DNA of 64,000 nt from Deltaproteobacteria bacterium. Its GTDB lineage: Bacteria; Desulfobacterota; Desulfarculia; Adiutricales; Adiutricaceae. The notes below the pieces were generated by a model, which searched no databases, was not told the DNA's origin, and saw nothing but the letters and a program-made list of their open reading frames with translations. Shown one piece after another: positions 20,990-31,169 of the stretch. The translations under genes and the position numbers were made by a program. The stretch covers positions 37,516 to 101,515 of the forward strand of contig JAISEK010000127.1 of NCBI GenBank assembly GCA_031264145.1, in the 5' to 3' direction. How positions within the stretch are numbered: position 1 is the stretch's first letter; each line of letters starts with the position of its first letter.

Positions 20990-21754
20990 TCAGGACAGCG
21001 TGAGGATGTCCGCCCCGTCGCCCGTGACGGCCAGGGTATGCTCGAACTGGGCCGAGAGCTTGCCGTCGGCGGTGACCGTCGTCCAGCCGTCGGGCAGTAT
21101 GTCGATGCCGAAGACGCCCTCGTTGATCATCGGCTCCACGGTGAAGACCATGCCGCTGCGGATCCTTTGGCCCCGGCCCCTCTGCCCATAGTGGGGGACG
21201 CAGGGGTCCTCGTGGAAATGGATGCCCACCCCGTGGCCCACGAAATAGCGGACCACGGAGAAGCCCTGGGCCTCGACGTGGGTCTGGATGGCATGGCCCA
21301 CGTCGCCCAGCCTGGACCCGTCCCTGACCTCCTTGATGCCCAGGTACATGGACTCCTCGGTGGCCTTGCACAGGCGGACCCCCACCTCGGGGACCTGGCC
21401 GACCAGGAAGGAGCGGGCCGTGTCGCCGAAGAAGCCGTCAAGGATGGTGGTGACGTCGATTTTCACCAGGTCCCCGTCGTTGACGACCCTCCCGTTGGGG
21501 ATGCCGTGGACGACCACCTCGTTTATGGAGATGCAGCAGCTGGCCGGAAAGGGGATGGTCCCCTTGGAGCCCTTGTAGCCCAGGGTGGCCGGGATGGCCC
21601 CGTGCTTGAGGATGAAGTCGTGGACCAGGTCGTCGAGTCGCTTCGTCGTCACCCCGGGCCTTAGGTGCTCGGAGACCATGTCTAGGGTTCTGGAGGCCAA
21701 TTGGCCGCTTTTCCTGATTTTCTCAATCTGCTGGGCGTTTTTGATGTAGATCAC
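20990..21754 (-). CDS. map: Methionine aminopeptidase, type I
   Basis: MIYIKNAQQIEKIRKSGQLASRTLDMV..., HGIPNGRVVNDGDLVKIDVT, FVGHGVGIHFHEDPCVPHYGQRG. Confidence 0.95.
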   Translation of the reverse strand: MIYIKNAQQIEKIRKSGQLASRTLDMVSEHLRPGVTTKRLDDLVHDFILKHGAIPATLGYKGSKGTIPFPASCCISINEVVVHGIPNGRVVNDGDLVKIDVTTILDGFFGDTARSFLVGQVPEVGVRLCKATEESMYLGIKEVRDGSRLGDVGHAIQTHVEAQGFSVVRYFVGHGVGIHFHEDPCVPHYGQRGRGQRIRSGMVFTVEPMINEGVFGIDILPDGWTTVTADGKLSAQFEHTLAVTGDGADILTLS

Positions 21755-21793
21755 TTTTTCCTGGGACCTCTAGCTTTCGATTGCCAGCCTGGG

Positions 21794-22225
21794 TCAGTAC
21801 CCGGCAAGGGGCCGGGCGATGGTGACGAGGCGGGTGGCCTTCAGGCCGCGCTCCCTCTTGGCCAGGGCCGTGAACTCGAAGGTCCCCGTGGCCCCGGGGT
21901 TCAGGTAGGTCGGGGCCACGTAGGACTCGCCGAAGGCTATCGGGGCGCCATTCTGGTCGTGGAGGGTGGCGTACAGGCTGACGCCCTGGATGGGGACCCC
22001 GGAATTGTTGACCACGTTGCCGGAGACGCGGATGTGGGTGTTGCCGGTCAGATAGCTCCAGCTGTAGTCGGTCACGTCGACCTTCAGGCTCCCCGGGCCG
22101 GTCTCGGCCACGTCGACGGACGTTGGGGCCTGCCTCTCGCCGGGCACGGTCACGCAGCCGGCCACCAAGAGGGCGGCCGCCGCCAGCAGGAGCAGCGCCA
22201 GGGCGCGATAGGACTGTCTGTTCAT
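21794..22225 (-). CDS. Lipoprotein, FxLYD-like
   Basis: Lipobox LLVAGC; SLKVDVTDYSWSYLTGNTHIRVSGNVVNNSGVPIQGVSLYATLHDQNG. Confidence 0.7.
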   Translation of the reverse strand: MNRQSYRALALLLLAAAALLVAGCVTVPGERQAPTSVDVAETGPGSLKVDVTDYSWSYLTGNTHIRVSGNVVNNSGVPIQGVSLYATLHDQNGAPIAFGESYVAPTYLNPGATGTFEFTALAKRERGLKATRLVTIARPLAGY

Positions 22226-22974
22226 TTCTCGCTCTTCCATCCGCCAGTCGGGCCACATACACCGTATCGGCCAGATACGGCCAAGGGATGAGCCCGGTAA
22301 ACAGGCTGGCTTGTTTTTGGGTCGGGGCCACGCCGGGGCCCTGGGCTGGCCGTGCCCTGGATCGGGCACACTTGCCTTCAATCTTTAAATTTCCATCTAA
22401 GGCTGACTAATAGAATCAATTGATAGTACTTTATTTAACCAATTTAACATTATAGCCCATGACCCATTGACTTTCAAGGGCCGGGAAAAGCTAAAAACAG
22501 GGTCCAGACCTAAGGGACGGACGACGTCTGAAGAAGCAGAAAGATAAATATAGACCTACGCAATTGGGAGCACTCGACGATTTTGATGAACGAACTTTGT
22601 AGACTTGGTTTCAGTTCTGACTACACTACGGCACAAAATCTATCTTTAACAAAGCATTATTTTTCAATCAATTAACTAGCAATAAGATAGTTATTTATAA
22701 ATATATTAAGTTTAAAACAAATATAAATACATTTTAAATAATAAATTATAATAATTATTATGATTTAATCTAAGTAATATAATTAAAGATGCATAAGATC
22801 GCATTTTTGAACAAGTCTCACCAGCCAAGGTCCTTCCGCTATACAGGACAAGCCCAAGAATCCATCCTGGGTTACCCAACATTTGAATAGAAAAATCATT
22901 GTGTTAGAAAAATATATTGCCCAACTCGGTTTCCGCATCTATAATATTTGGATCGTTACTTTCAAGGAGACCGT

Positions 22975-23343
22975 ATGTCCGAGACCGCCAAGACAGAGAA
23001 GATGGAGCCGGATTTCGACAAGTCCGGCGGACTGCTGCCGACCGTGGCACAGGACGCCGAGACGGGGGAGATCCTCATGCTGGCCTACATGAACCGCGAG
23101 TCCTTCCAAAAGACCCTGGAGACCGGCCAGGTCCATTACTGGAGCCGTTCCCGGAAGGAACTCTGGCACAAGGGCGATGGCTCGGGCCATGTACAGATCG
23201 TCAAGAGTATCTATCTAGACTGCGATCAGGATGCCATAGTGGTAAAGATTGAGCAGGTGGGTGGGGTGGCCTGCCATACCGGACAAAGATCCTGCTTCCA
23301 TTTCAGGCACGTCTCGGGGAACGACTATGAAGTCATCGACTAG
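22975..23343 (+). CDS. hisI: Phosphoribosyl-AMP cyclohydrolase
   Basis: [82 protein letters not shown]. Confidence 0.95.
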   Translation: MSETAKTEKMEPDFDKSGGLLPTVAQDAETGEILMLAYMNRESFQKTLETGQVHYWSRSRKELWHKGDGSGHVQIVKSIYLDCDQDAIVVKIEQVGGVACHTGQRSCFHFRHVSGNDYEVID

Positions 23344-24352
23344 CAAGCCCAAGGCAGCGGCCGCCCCCAAAAAGTCAGCCAGTGGTGTGGCCCCCAAGTC
23401 GGCCTCCAAGCCGGCCCCCAGGAAGGTCACCAAGCCTGCCCAAGGGGCGAAGGCTGGCCGGGCTGGTCATGGGAACACCAGGGGGATTCTGCGGTTGGGC
23501 CTCCCGAAGGGTTCCCTGGAGCAGTACACGCTGGGACTATTCGCCCGCTCCGGCTGGCGCATCAACATAGGCTCCCGAAACTACTTTCCCGGCATCGACG
23601 ACCCCGAGATAGAGTGCACCCTTTCCCGGTCCCAGGAGATGAGCCGCTACGTGGAGCAGGGCGTCCTGGACTGCGGGCTGGCCGGCAAGGACTGGCGGCT
23701 GGAGAACCAGAGCCGGGTCGAGGTCGTCTCCGAGCTGGTCTACTCCAAGGCCACCCCGACCAGCGCCCGCTGGGTCCTGGCCGTGGCCGGCGACGGCCCC
23801 TACGCCAGGGCCGAGGACCTGGAAGGGAAGAAGGTGGCCACGGAGCTTCCCGGGGTCACCAGGCGCTGGTTCGAGGAAAGGGGCATCAAGGTCGACGTGG
23901 AGTTTTCCTGGGGGGCCACCGAGGCCAAGGTCGTTTCCGGGCTGGCCGACGCCATCGTCGAGGTCACCGAGACCGGCAGCACCATCAGGGCCCATGGCCT
24001 GAAGATCATTGACGAGATTCTGGTCACCCATACCGAGCTGATCGCGAACTCGAAGGCCCTGGCCGATCCCTTCAAGAAGGGCAAGATCGGGCAGCTGGCC
24101 CTCCTCCTCAGGGGAGCCCTGGACGCCGAGGGCCTGGTGGGCCTCAAGATGAACGTGAGGGAAGGGGACGTGGAGAAAGTCGTCGGGATACTGCCGAGCC
24201 TGAACGCCCCGACCGTCGCCCACCTGTACAATTCCAGCTGGCTCAGCGTGGAGACGGTCGTCTCCTCCAAGATGGTCAGGGATCTTATCCCGCGCCTTCT
24301 GGAAAACGGGGCCGAGGGCATCATCGAATATCCGCTCAACAAGGTCATATAA
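23327..24352 (+). CDS. hisG: ATP phosphoribosyltransferase (long form) with N-terminal Lys/Ala-rich extension
   Basis: [24 protein letters not shown]; long-form C-terminus; 17-nt overlap with hisI. Confidence 0.92.
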   Translation: MKSSTSKPKAAAAPKKSASGVAPKSASKPAPRKVTKPAQGAKAGRAGHGNTRGILRLGLPKGSLEQYTLGLFARSGWRINIGSRNYFPGIDDPEIECTLSRSQEMSRYVEQGVLDCGLAGKDWRLENQSRVEVVSELVYSKATPTSARWVLAVAGDGPYARAEDLEGKKVATELPGVTRRWFEERGIKVDVEFSWGATEAKVVSGLADAIVEVTETGSTIRAHGLKIIDEILVTHTELIANSKALADPFKKGKIGQLALLLRGALDAEGLVGLKMNVREGDVEKVVGILPSLNAPTVAHLYNSSWLSVETVVSSKMVRDLIPRLLENGAEGIIEYPLNKVI

Positions 24353-24498
24353 GTGTTTATGACGCTTCCATGGGCCGGCCAGCCTGTCCCTCTTATCTCG
24401 TGCCGTGGCCGCCTTTGGGCCCATGGCGTCTTCTGGCCGTCCTATGCCTGGGCCGCTTCCCCATCCAGGGACACGGCCCCATCCCGGAGGTACTCCCC

Positions 24499-25287
24499 AT
24501 GAGCTGCCGCATTCCCCTTAGGCTGAGCCTGATGCTGGTGGGATTGGTTTGGCTTTTCGGCTGCGGTGTCGGCCAAGAGTCCGGCGACATCCGCCCCGGC
24601 ACCCCGGAGCAGCAGTTGGAGGCCTTCACCAACCTGGGACGGGTTCTGCTGCTTCAGAATGAGGTGGCCGGGGCCCTCTCGGAGCTCTCCAAGGCCGAGC
24701 AGATCGATCCCAACAACGTCGAGGTCCTGACCTATCTCGGCCTGGCCTACTACAGCCGCCAGGACTATCCCAAGGCCGCCGCCTATTACCAGAAGGCCTT
24801 GTCCATCGAGCCTTCCAAGACCGACATCCACAACAACCTGGGCCTGGTCTACATGGATCAGCAGCAGTATGCCCTGGCCAAGGCGGAGTTTGAGATCTGC
24901 CTCAACGATCCCACCTACGCCAGGCCATGGCTGCCGCAATTCAACCTTGGGGTCATCGAGCAGCTTCAGGGTCACGACAAGGAGGCCGAGGCCATCTACC
25001 AAAGGCTCCTGACCCTAAGCCCGCAGTATTCGCCCACCTATTACAGGCTGGGGCAGATATATTTCGATGGTGGCGACTCCCAGAAGGCCGTCGATTACCT
25101 CATGAGCGCCGTCCGGCTCGATCCCAGCTACTCCGACGCCTACTTTCTCCTTGGCCAGGCCTACGAGAAGGTTGGGAACAAGGACGAGGCCGCCGAGGCC
25201 TTCGGGCAGGTGGTCGTCCTGAGCCCCAACACCCCCAGGGCCATCGAGGCCCAGAGAAGGGCCAGGCAGGTCCTTGGGTTCGAATGA
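24499..25287 (+). CDS. TPR repeat lipoprotein
   Basis: Lipobox LVWLFGCGV; repeated TPR units (AYYSRQDYPKAAAYYQKALSIEPSKTDIHNNLG). Confidence 0.88.
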   Translation: MSCRIPLRLSLMLVGLVWLFGCGVGQESGDIRPGTPEQQLEAFTNLGRVLLLQNEVAGALSELSKAEQIDPNNVEVLTYLGLAYYSRQDYPKAAAYYQKALSIEPSKTDIHNNLGLVYMDQQQYALAKAEFEICLNDPTYARPWLPQFNLGVIEQLQGHDKEAEAIYQRLLTLSPQYSPTYYRLGQIYFDGGDSQKAVDYLMSAVRLDPSYSDAYFLLGQAYEKVGNKDEAAEAFGQVVVLSPNTPRAIEAQRRARQVLGFE

Positions 25288-26474
25288 TGCCGCGAAGCCA
25301 GGAATCGTCGGGCCTTGGTCTGGCCGGCCGGGCACTTTCCGTCTCGCCGTTCATGGTCATGGAGGTCATGGACGCCGCCCAGCGTCTGGAGGCCGCCGGC
25401 CGGCACGTCATCCACATGGAGGTCGGCGAGCCGGATTTCAGGACCCCGGCGGTCATCGTCGAGGCCATGGGCAGGGCCCTGGCCGACGGTGCCTTCAAGT
25501 ACGGGCACTCCCAGGGCGATCCCGCCCTGAGGGAGTCACTTTCCTGGCACTACAGGACCCGCTACGGGGTCGACGTCCACCCGGACCGCTTCCTGGTCTG
25601 CCCTGGGACCTCCCCTGGCCTCCTTTTGCTGTTCGGGGCCATGCTGGAGCCAGGGGACGGGGTCCTGATGGCCAACCCGTCCTACAGCTGCTACCCCAAC
25701 CTGGTCCGCTTCTTTGGCGGCCGGCCTGTCTATACCCCGGTCAGGGAAAGCGAGGGCTTCCGCCTGTGCCCCGATGAGCTCAGGGGCCGGCTTGGCCCCG
25801 AGATCAAGGCCATCCTGATCAATTCCCCGGCCAACCCCACGGGGGCGGTCCTGGGCCCGGATCGCCTGGAAGGCCTGGCCGGGTTGGGGAAGACCATCGT
25901 CTCCGACGAGATCTACCATGGCCTGAGCTACCGCCCGGAGCGGGACCACACGATTCTGGAGTACACCGACAGGGCCGTGGTCGTAGGCGGCTTTTCCAAG
26001 GCCTTCGCCATGACCGGCTGGCGGGTTGGTTTCCTGATCCTGCCCCCGGACATGGTCCGCCCGCTCCTGAGCATGTCCCAGAACTTCGTCATCTCCGTCA
26101 ACGCCGCCGCCCAGAAGGCCGCTTCCGTGGCCCTTATGGAAGCCTGGCCCGAGGTCGAGGCCATGAGGGCCGTCTACGACCGCCGCCGGAGGCTCCTCAT
26201 AGACGGCCTTAGGGCCCTGGGCCTGGGCATAATGGCCGAGCCGGACGGGGCCTTCTACGTCCTGGCCAGGGCCTCCCACCTGAACCAGGATTCCAGGGCC
26301 CTGGTCTTCGAGATTCTTGAGGAGGCCGGGGTGGGCCTGGCCCCGGGCATCGAGTTCGGCAGCGGGGCCGAGGGCTTCCTCCGCTTTTCCTACGCCACCA
26401 GCGAGGAGAACATCTCCGAGGGCCTCGGCAGGCTCTCCGCCTTCATAGCCCGCCGCTCCCAGCGGGGCGGCTGA
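25284..26474 (+). CDS. Class I/II PLP-dependent aminotransferase
   Basis: HMEVGEPDFRTPAVIVEAM, NSPANPTGAVL, VVGGFSKAFAMTGWRVGFLI. Confidence 0.92.
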   Translation: MMPRSQESSGLGLAGRALSVSPFMVMEVMDAAQRLEAAGRHVIHMEVGEPDFRTPAVIVEAMGRALADGAFKYGHSQGDPALRESLSWHYRTRYGVDVHPDRFLVCPGTSPGLLLLFGAMLEPGDGVLMANPSYSCYPNLVRFFGGRPVYTPVRESEGFRLCPDELRGRLGPEIKAILINSPANPTGAVLGPDRLEGLAGLGKTIVSDEIYHGLSYRPERDHTILEYTDRAVVVGGFSKAFAMTGWRVGFLILPPDMVRPLLSMSQNFVISVNAAAQKAASVALMEAWPEVEAMRAVYDRRRRLLIDGLRALGLGIMAEPDGAFYVLARASHLNQDSRALVFEILEEAGVGLAPGIEFGSGAEGFLRFSYATSEENISEGLGRLSAFIARRSQRGG

Positions 26475-27112
26475 TGGCCGTCCACGGATCCCCCCCGGCC
26501 ATCGAGGCTTCCTTCGTCCTGTCGGCGGCCAAGGCCAGCCAGTTCCCCGAGCCCCTTGGCCTGGAGGTGGCCCTTGTTGGACGCTCCAACTGCGGCAAGT
26601 CCTCGCTCATAAACCGCTGGCTGGGCCGCAGGGCCCTGGCCAGGGTCGGGGCCAGCCCGGGACGGACCAGGCTGGTGAACTTCTTCAGGGTCGTCTGGCG
26701 CCCCATGGCCGAGCCCATGACCGTGGTCGATCTGCCCGGCTACGGCTACGCCGCCGCTCCCAAGGCCATGGTCGAGGGCTGGAAATTCCTGGTCGGCCAA
26801 TACCTGGAGGCCGAAAGGCCAAACCGCCTGGCCCTGCTGCTGATGGACATACGGAGGGGCGCCCAAAGGGAGGAGGAGGATCTGGCCCGCTGGTTTGGCG
26901 GCCTCGGCTTTCCCTTCCAGGTCATCGCCACCAAGGCCGACAAGATCGTGGCTGGCCGGGCCAAGGGGGTCCTGGATGCGCTGTGGAGAACCCTAGGGGG
27001 CCTGGGGCGGCCCATGCCTTTTTCATCCCTCACCGGCCAAGGGCGCGAAGAGCTGATTGCCTTCGTGGCCCAGCGGCAGCTTGGGGTCCAAGGTCCCCAG
27101 GGAGAACCCTAA
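26474..27112 (+). CDS. engB: Ribosome biogenesis GTPase YsxC/EngB
   Basis: EVALVGRSNCGKSSLINRWLGRRALARVGASPGRTRLVNFF, VVDLPGYGYA, IATKADKI. Confidence 0.93.
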   Translation: MAVHGSPPAIEASFVLSAAKASQFPEPLGLEVALVGRSNCGKSSLINRWLGRRALARVGASPGRTRLVNFFRVVWRPMAEPMTVVDLPGYGYAAAPKAMVEGWKFLVGQYLEAERPNRLALLLMDIRRGAQREEEDLARWFGGLGFPFQVIATKADKIVAGRAKGVLDALWRTLGGLGRPMPFSSLTGQGREELIAFVAQRQLGVQGPQGEP

Positions 27113-27309
27113 AATTAGTACTGCGTGGGATCATTTTTGCCCGTATAATTTATGGTCACCTGTATAAGGTAAAATTGCTAGCATTGAACTGCCATTATTT
27201 TTATTGTTTTTGGTAAATAAGATTTTTTGTATGCATATATAGAATATCAGATTTTTTATAATGTTATATTTTGGTAATATTTATTTGTAATAAATCGAGG
27301 TAAAATAAT

Positions 27310-28974
27310 ATGAAAAAAATTACATCAATAACACAAGTTTTTAGTAATATAATAAATACAAATATGTTATATGCTGATAAAACAAAATTTATATATAATT
27401 TGCTTAAAGAACCGCAGACTTATTTTTTAAGCCGTCCAAGACGTTTTGGTAAATCGCTCTTACTTGATACTTTAAATGAAGTTTTTTTAGGTAATAAAGA
27501 ACTTTTTAGAGATCTTTTTATAGGTAAATCAGATTATAATTTTACTAAATATCCAATTATTAGATTAAATATGGATTATGATAAAGTTTCAGATCCAATT
27601 ATTATCGAAAAGCTTATTATTGATGATTTGAATCATATAGCTACTTGTGAAAATATAAATATAAGTACTATTACTCCAGGAAATGCTTTAAAATCATTAA
27701 TTATTAAACTTTATAATAAATATAATGCCAAAGTTGTTATACTTATTGATGAATATGATGCCCCAATTTTGGATAAAATTAGTGATCCTGCTTTAGCCCA
27801 GGCCAATCTTGAAGTGCTTCATGGCTTTTACCGCTCCCTCAAGGGAGTGGAGAACGAGATACAGTTCTCCTTCATCACCGGAATCTCCCAGTTGGCCCGG
27901 AAAGCCATGGGCCAAAGCGTCAGCAACCTCGTGGACCTGTCGCTGAGGCCCGCCTATGCCGAGATATGCGGCTTCACCATGGCCGATGTTGACCGACTGT
28001 TTGAAGACCGCTATGAGGGGACTCTTAAAAACATATCAGGCGATTACAAAGAGAAGCTGAAAACAGTTGATGATTTGCGCCAAATGATTCTGGACTGGTA
28101 TGACGGGTACAATTTTGGCGGCCAGGATCGGGTCCTGAATCCGTTTTCGATTATTAATTTTTTTACGAACAATGAATTTGATAATTATTGGCTTGATTCC
28201 GGACCATCCAGGTTTTTGTCAACACTCATCCAAAAACAACCAACTCAATTTTTAAACGTTCTGCTGACAGGGCATAATGAGTATCTGATTAAGCAAAATG
28301 ATATAAATAATATAAATATCGTGCCAATGCTATATCAAACAGGATATGTCACTATTGATAAAATTGTTAATTTTAACGATGAGAAATATTATTTTTTTAA
28401 ATTGCCTAATAAAGAAGTGAAAAAGGCTTATGCTTTAACTGTTAGAACTGATTTTTTTAGTATCGAAAATCCTGACAGCCTGGCCTTGGTCAACAATCTC
28501 CAAAAAGCTCTCCTAGGGCGGGACGCCGAGTGGCTGGGGATATGCGTCCACTCTCTTCTGGCTTCGATTCCCTATTTTCTTCACCAGGGCTCCGAGTCAT
28601 TTTACCACGGGGCCATTCATGGGCTTTTTTTCTGCTTGGACTTCGAGGTCAGGTCCGAGGCTCTTTCCGCCAAGGGCCGTTCGGATTTGGCACTCCCTTT
28701 GCCTGGTCAGGTCTACGCTGTGATTGAGCTGAAATATGTCGGGGCGACGGCCAAGGCCGATGGCGATCCCGCCGAGGTGGCCCGGCTCCTTGACAAGGCC
28801 ACCCAGGGGGCATTGGGACAGATCCTGGAGACAGGCTACCTTGATCCATACCTGGCCAAGGCCAAAGAGATATGGCCTATCGGTTTGGCGGTTTACGGGC
28901 GTGACCAGGTGAAGGTCTCATTCGGCCAGCCTGTGCCTGGTCTCAACGCCGCTACCGCCGGCCATTCGTCCTGA
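27310..28974 (+). CDS. AAA-ATPase-like / PD-(D/E)XK nuclease superfamily protein (DUF1703 type)
   Basis: Close paralogue of 7183-8865; SRPRRFGKSLLLDTL, ILIDEYDAPI, GRSDLALPLPGQVYAVIELKYV. Confidence 0.92.
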   Translation: MKKITSITQVFSNIINTNMLYADKTKFIYNLLKEPQTYFLSRPRRFGKSLLLDTLNEVFLGNKELFRDLFIGKSDYNFTKYPIIRLNMDYDKVSDPIIIEKLIIDDLNHIATCENINISTITPGNALKSLIIKLYNKYNAKVVILIDEYDAPILDKISDPALAQANLEVLHGFYRSLKGVENEIQFSFITGISQLARKAMGQSVSNLVDLSLRPAYAEICGFTMADVDRLFEDRYEGTLKNISGDYKEKLKTVDDLRQMILDWYDGYNFGGQDRVLNPFSIINFFTNNEFDNYWLDSGPSRFLSTLIQKQPTQFLNVLLTGHNEYLIKQNDINNINIVPMLYQTGYVTIDKIVNFNDEKYYFFKLPNKEVKKAYALTVRTDFFSIENPDSLALVNNLQKALLGRDAEWLGICVHSLLASIPYFLHQGSESFYHGAIHGLFFCLDFEVRSEALSAKGRSDLALPLPGQVYAVIELKYVGATAKADGDPAEVARLLDKATQGALGQILETGYLDPYLAKAKEIWPIGLAVYGRDQVKVSFGQPVPGLNAATAGHSS

Positions 28975-29276
28975 CGTCGGCCCGCAACCTCGCATTCATG
29001 CCTGGGGGAGCTTTTTGCCAGGGCCGCTGGCCTGGTGGCTGTTATCTGGCCTCTGTTTTGATCTGAGGGGAACTTCGACGTCATCCCCTGGGCCCGGGCT
29101 ACTTTTTACCGGATGGCCCAAGGGACCTGGAAGAGAAAAAAACAAGGCCCAGGCCCTTGACTTCCGCTCCTTTTTTTTGCTAATTTATGGCTGGCTTCGA
29201 TGATGGGAAAGGTTTCGCCAAGCTGGTCAAGCCTTGCTCCTTGCGAATATAGAGCCGGACAGGCAGGTGATACAGT

Positions 29277-29504
29277 TTGAGCAGCAATAGCACAGGCATT
29301 GAGGTCTCGGTCCGCGACAATGACGTGGAGCAGGCCATCAAGGCTTTGAAGCGTAAGATTGCCCGCGATGGATTGCTTAAACAGCTGAAAAGCAAAAAGG
29401 CTTATGAGAAGCCCAGCGAACGTCGCAAGCGCAAGGAGCGCGAGTCAAAGCGCCGTCTACGCAAGGCCATGGCCAGGCGCGCCCGCAGGACTCCCAGGAG
29501 TTGA
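29277..29504 (+). CDS. rpsU: 30S ribosomal protein S21 (TTG start)
   Basis: IEVSVRDNDVEQAIKALKRKIARDGLLKQLKSKKAYEKPSERRKRKERESKRRLRKA. Confidence 0.93.
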   Translation: MSSNSTGIEVSVRDNDVEQAIKALKRKIARDGLLKQLKSKKAYEKPSERRKRKERESKRRLRKAMARRARRTPRS

Positions 29505-29551
29505 GCGCAACCAGCCCGGTCTGGTGCCTAATATGATGCCTGCATCATTGA

Positions 29552-29590
29552 GAAGGGGTGACCGTCAATCGACGGTCACCCCTTCTTGTT
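29552..29590 (+). terminator. Rho-independent terminator after rpsU
   Basis: GAAGGGGTGACCGTC-AATC-GACGGTCACCCCTTC perfect stem followed by TTGTTTT. Confidence 0.85.
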
Positions 29591-30120
29591 TTCCGCGGCC
29601 GCGAAGGAAAGGAAAGCGACAGGATGCTGGTCTGGCTTGATTACTGGGACAACGGGAAAACGATGCGTCTTATTTCCCTGGCCCACAATGACTACCTAAA
29701 AGACTATGGGCTAAGAAGTAAAATAGTTTTTACTGGTCGCTGGCTTCCATGAAAATAGGCTGCCCATGGAAATGAACTTTGCCGGGCCACGGCGGGAGGC
29801 GGGCCTGGAGAGCCGCCGATGCCTGGGCGATCGGCCCAGCACCAAGGAGGTCTGGGCTTGAGATGGCTTTCGTTAGCCGGGCAAGGCACCGTCTTGCCCT
29901 GTCAAGCGCCTCAGTGCCTCCCTTCGGGCTGGACGTTGGCCAAGGTTGTGGTAGAATGTGGGCATGGCACCGAAATAGTTTTTGTCTCATCCAGGCTTAG
30001 TGACTTTCGCTGAACCCTTCCACCCAGACCCCTTGCCGGCGAATCCGGGCCAGGGAGCCCGCCAGCCAGGCTGACCGGACGCAGCGCCAGGGGGCGTTGG
30101 CTACCACTCTGGAGGCATCA

Positions 30121-31155
30121 ATGAGCGAGAACGTCGGCATCACCATATCCAACCACTTTCTGTTGAACCAGCAGCTTACCCATGGGGCCACCGGCTCGTT
30201 CACCCGCCTCTTGCAGGCCATGGTCTTGGCCTGCAAGATTATCCAGCGGGACGTGGGCAAGGCCGGCCTGGTGGACGTCCTGGGCCGGGTAGGGGTCACC
30301 AATGTCCAGGGCGAGGAGGTCCAGAAGCTCGACGAGCTGGCCAACACCACGGTCAAGAGACGCCTTTCGGCCTCCGGCGAGGTGTGCGCCCTGGTTTCCG
30401 AGGAGGAGGCCGACATCATAGAGATCCCCCGGCAATATCCCCAGGGAAACTACATCGTCCACTTCGATCCCCTCGACGGCAGCTCCAACATCGCCGCCAA
30501 CGTCTCCATCGGGACGATCTTTTCCATCTACAGGCGGCTGTCGCCCAGCGAGGGCGAGAGCACCATGAAGGACGCCCTGCAGCCCGGCGCCAGGCAGGTC
30601 GGGGCCGGCTACATCATCTACGGCTCCTCTTGCGTTCTGGTCTTCTCCACCGGCCAGGGCGTCAACGGGTTCACCCTCGACCCCTCCATCGGCGAGTTCC
30701 TCCTGTCCCACCCCAACATCAAGACCCCGGCCAAGGGCAAGATCTACTCGGTCAACGAGGGCAACTACAGCTTCTGGGACGAGGGCACAAGGGGCTACAT
30801 CGATTGGGTCAAGCACGGGCACTCCGAGCACGGCATCAACTACACCAGCCGCTACATCGGCTCCCTGGTGGCCGACTTCCACCGTAACCTCCTCTACGGC
30901 GGCATCTTCCTCTACCCGGCCGACTTCAAGGACCCCTTGAAGCCCAAGGGCAAGCTCAGGCTCATGTGCGAGGCCAACCCCCTGGCCTACATCATCGAGC
31001 AGGCGGGAGGCCTGGCCACCACCGGCACCGAGCGCATCCTTGACGTCGAGCCGAACTACATCCACCAAAGGGTGCCCCTTATCATCGGCTCGCCGGAGGA
31101 CGTGATGATTTACCAGGATTTCGTCCAGGGCAAGAGGACCTACAGGAGGGCCTGA
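30121..31155 (+). CDS. fbp: Fructose-1,6-bisphosphatase class I
   Basis: NYIVHFDPLDGSSNIAANVSIGTIFSIYRR, GGIFLYPAD, LMCEANPLAYIIEQAGG. Confidence 0.95.
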   Translation: MSENVGITISNHFLLNQQLTHGATGSFTRLLQAMVLACKIIQRDVGKAGLVDVLGRVGVTNVQGEEVQKLDELANTTVKRRLSASGEVCALVSEEEADIIEIPRQYPQGNYIVHFDPLDGSSNIAANVSIGTIFSIYRRLSPSEGESTMKDALQPGARQVGAGYIIYGSSCVLVFSTGQGVNGFTLDPSIGEFLLSHPNIKTPAKGKIYSVNEGNYSFWDEGTRGYIDWVKHGHSEHGINYTSRYIGSLVADFHRNLLYGGIFLYPADFKDPLKPKGKLRLMCEANPLAYIIEQAGGLATTGTERILDVEPNYIHQRVPLIIGSPEDVMIYQDFVQGKRTYRRA

Positions 31156-31169
31156 GGAACTCCGGCAAA

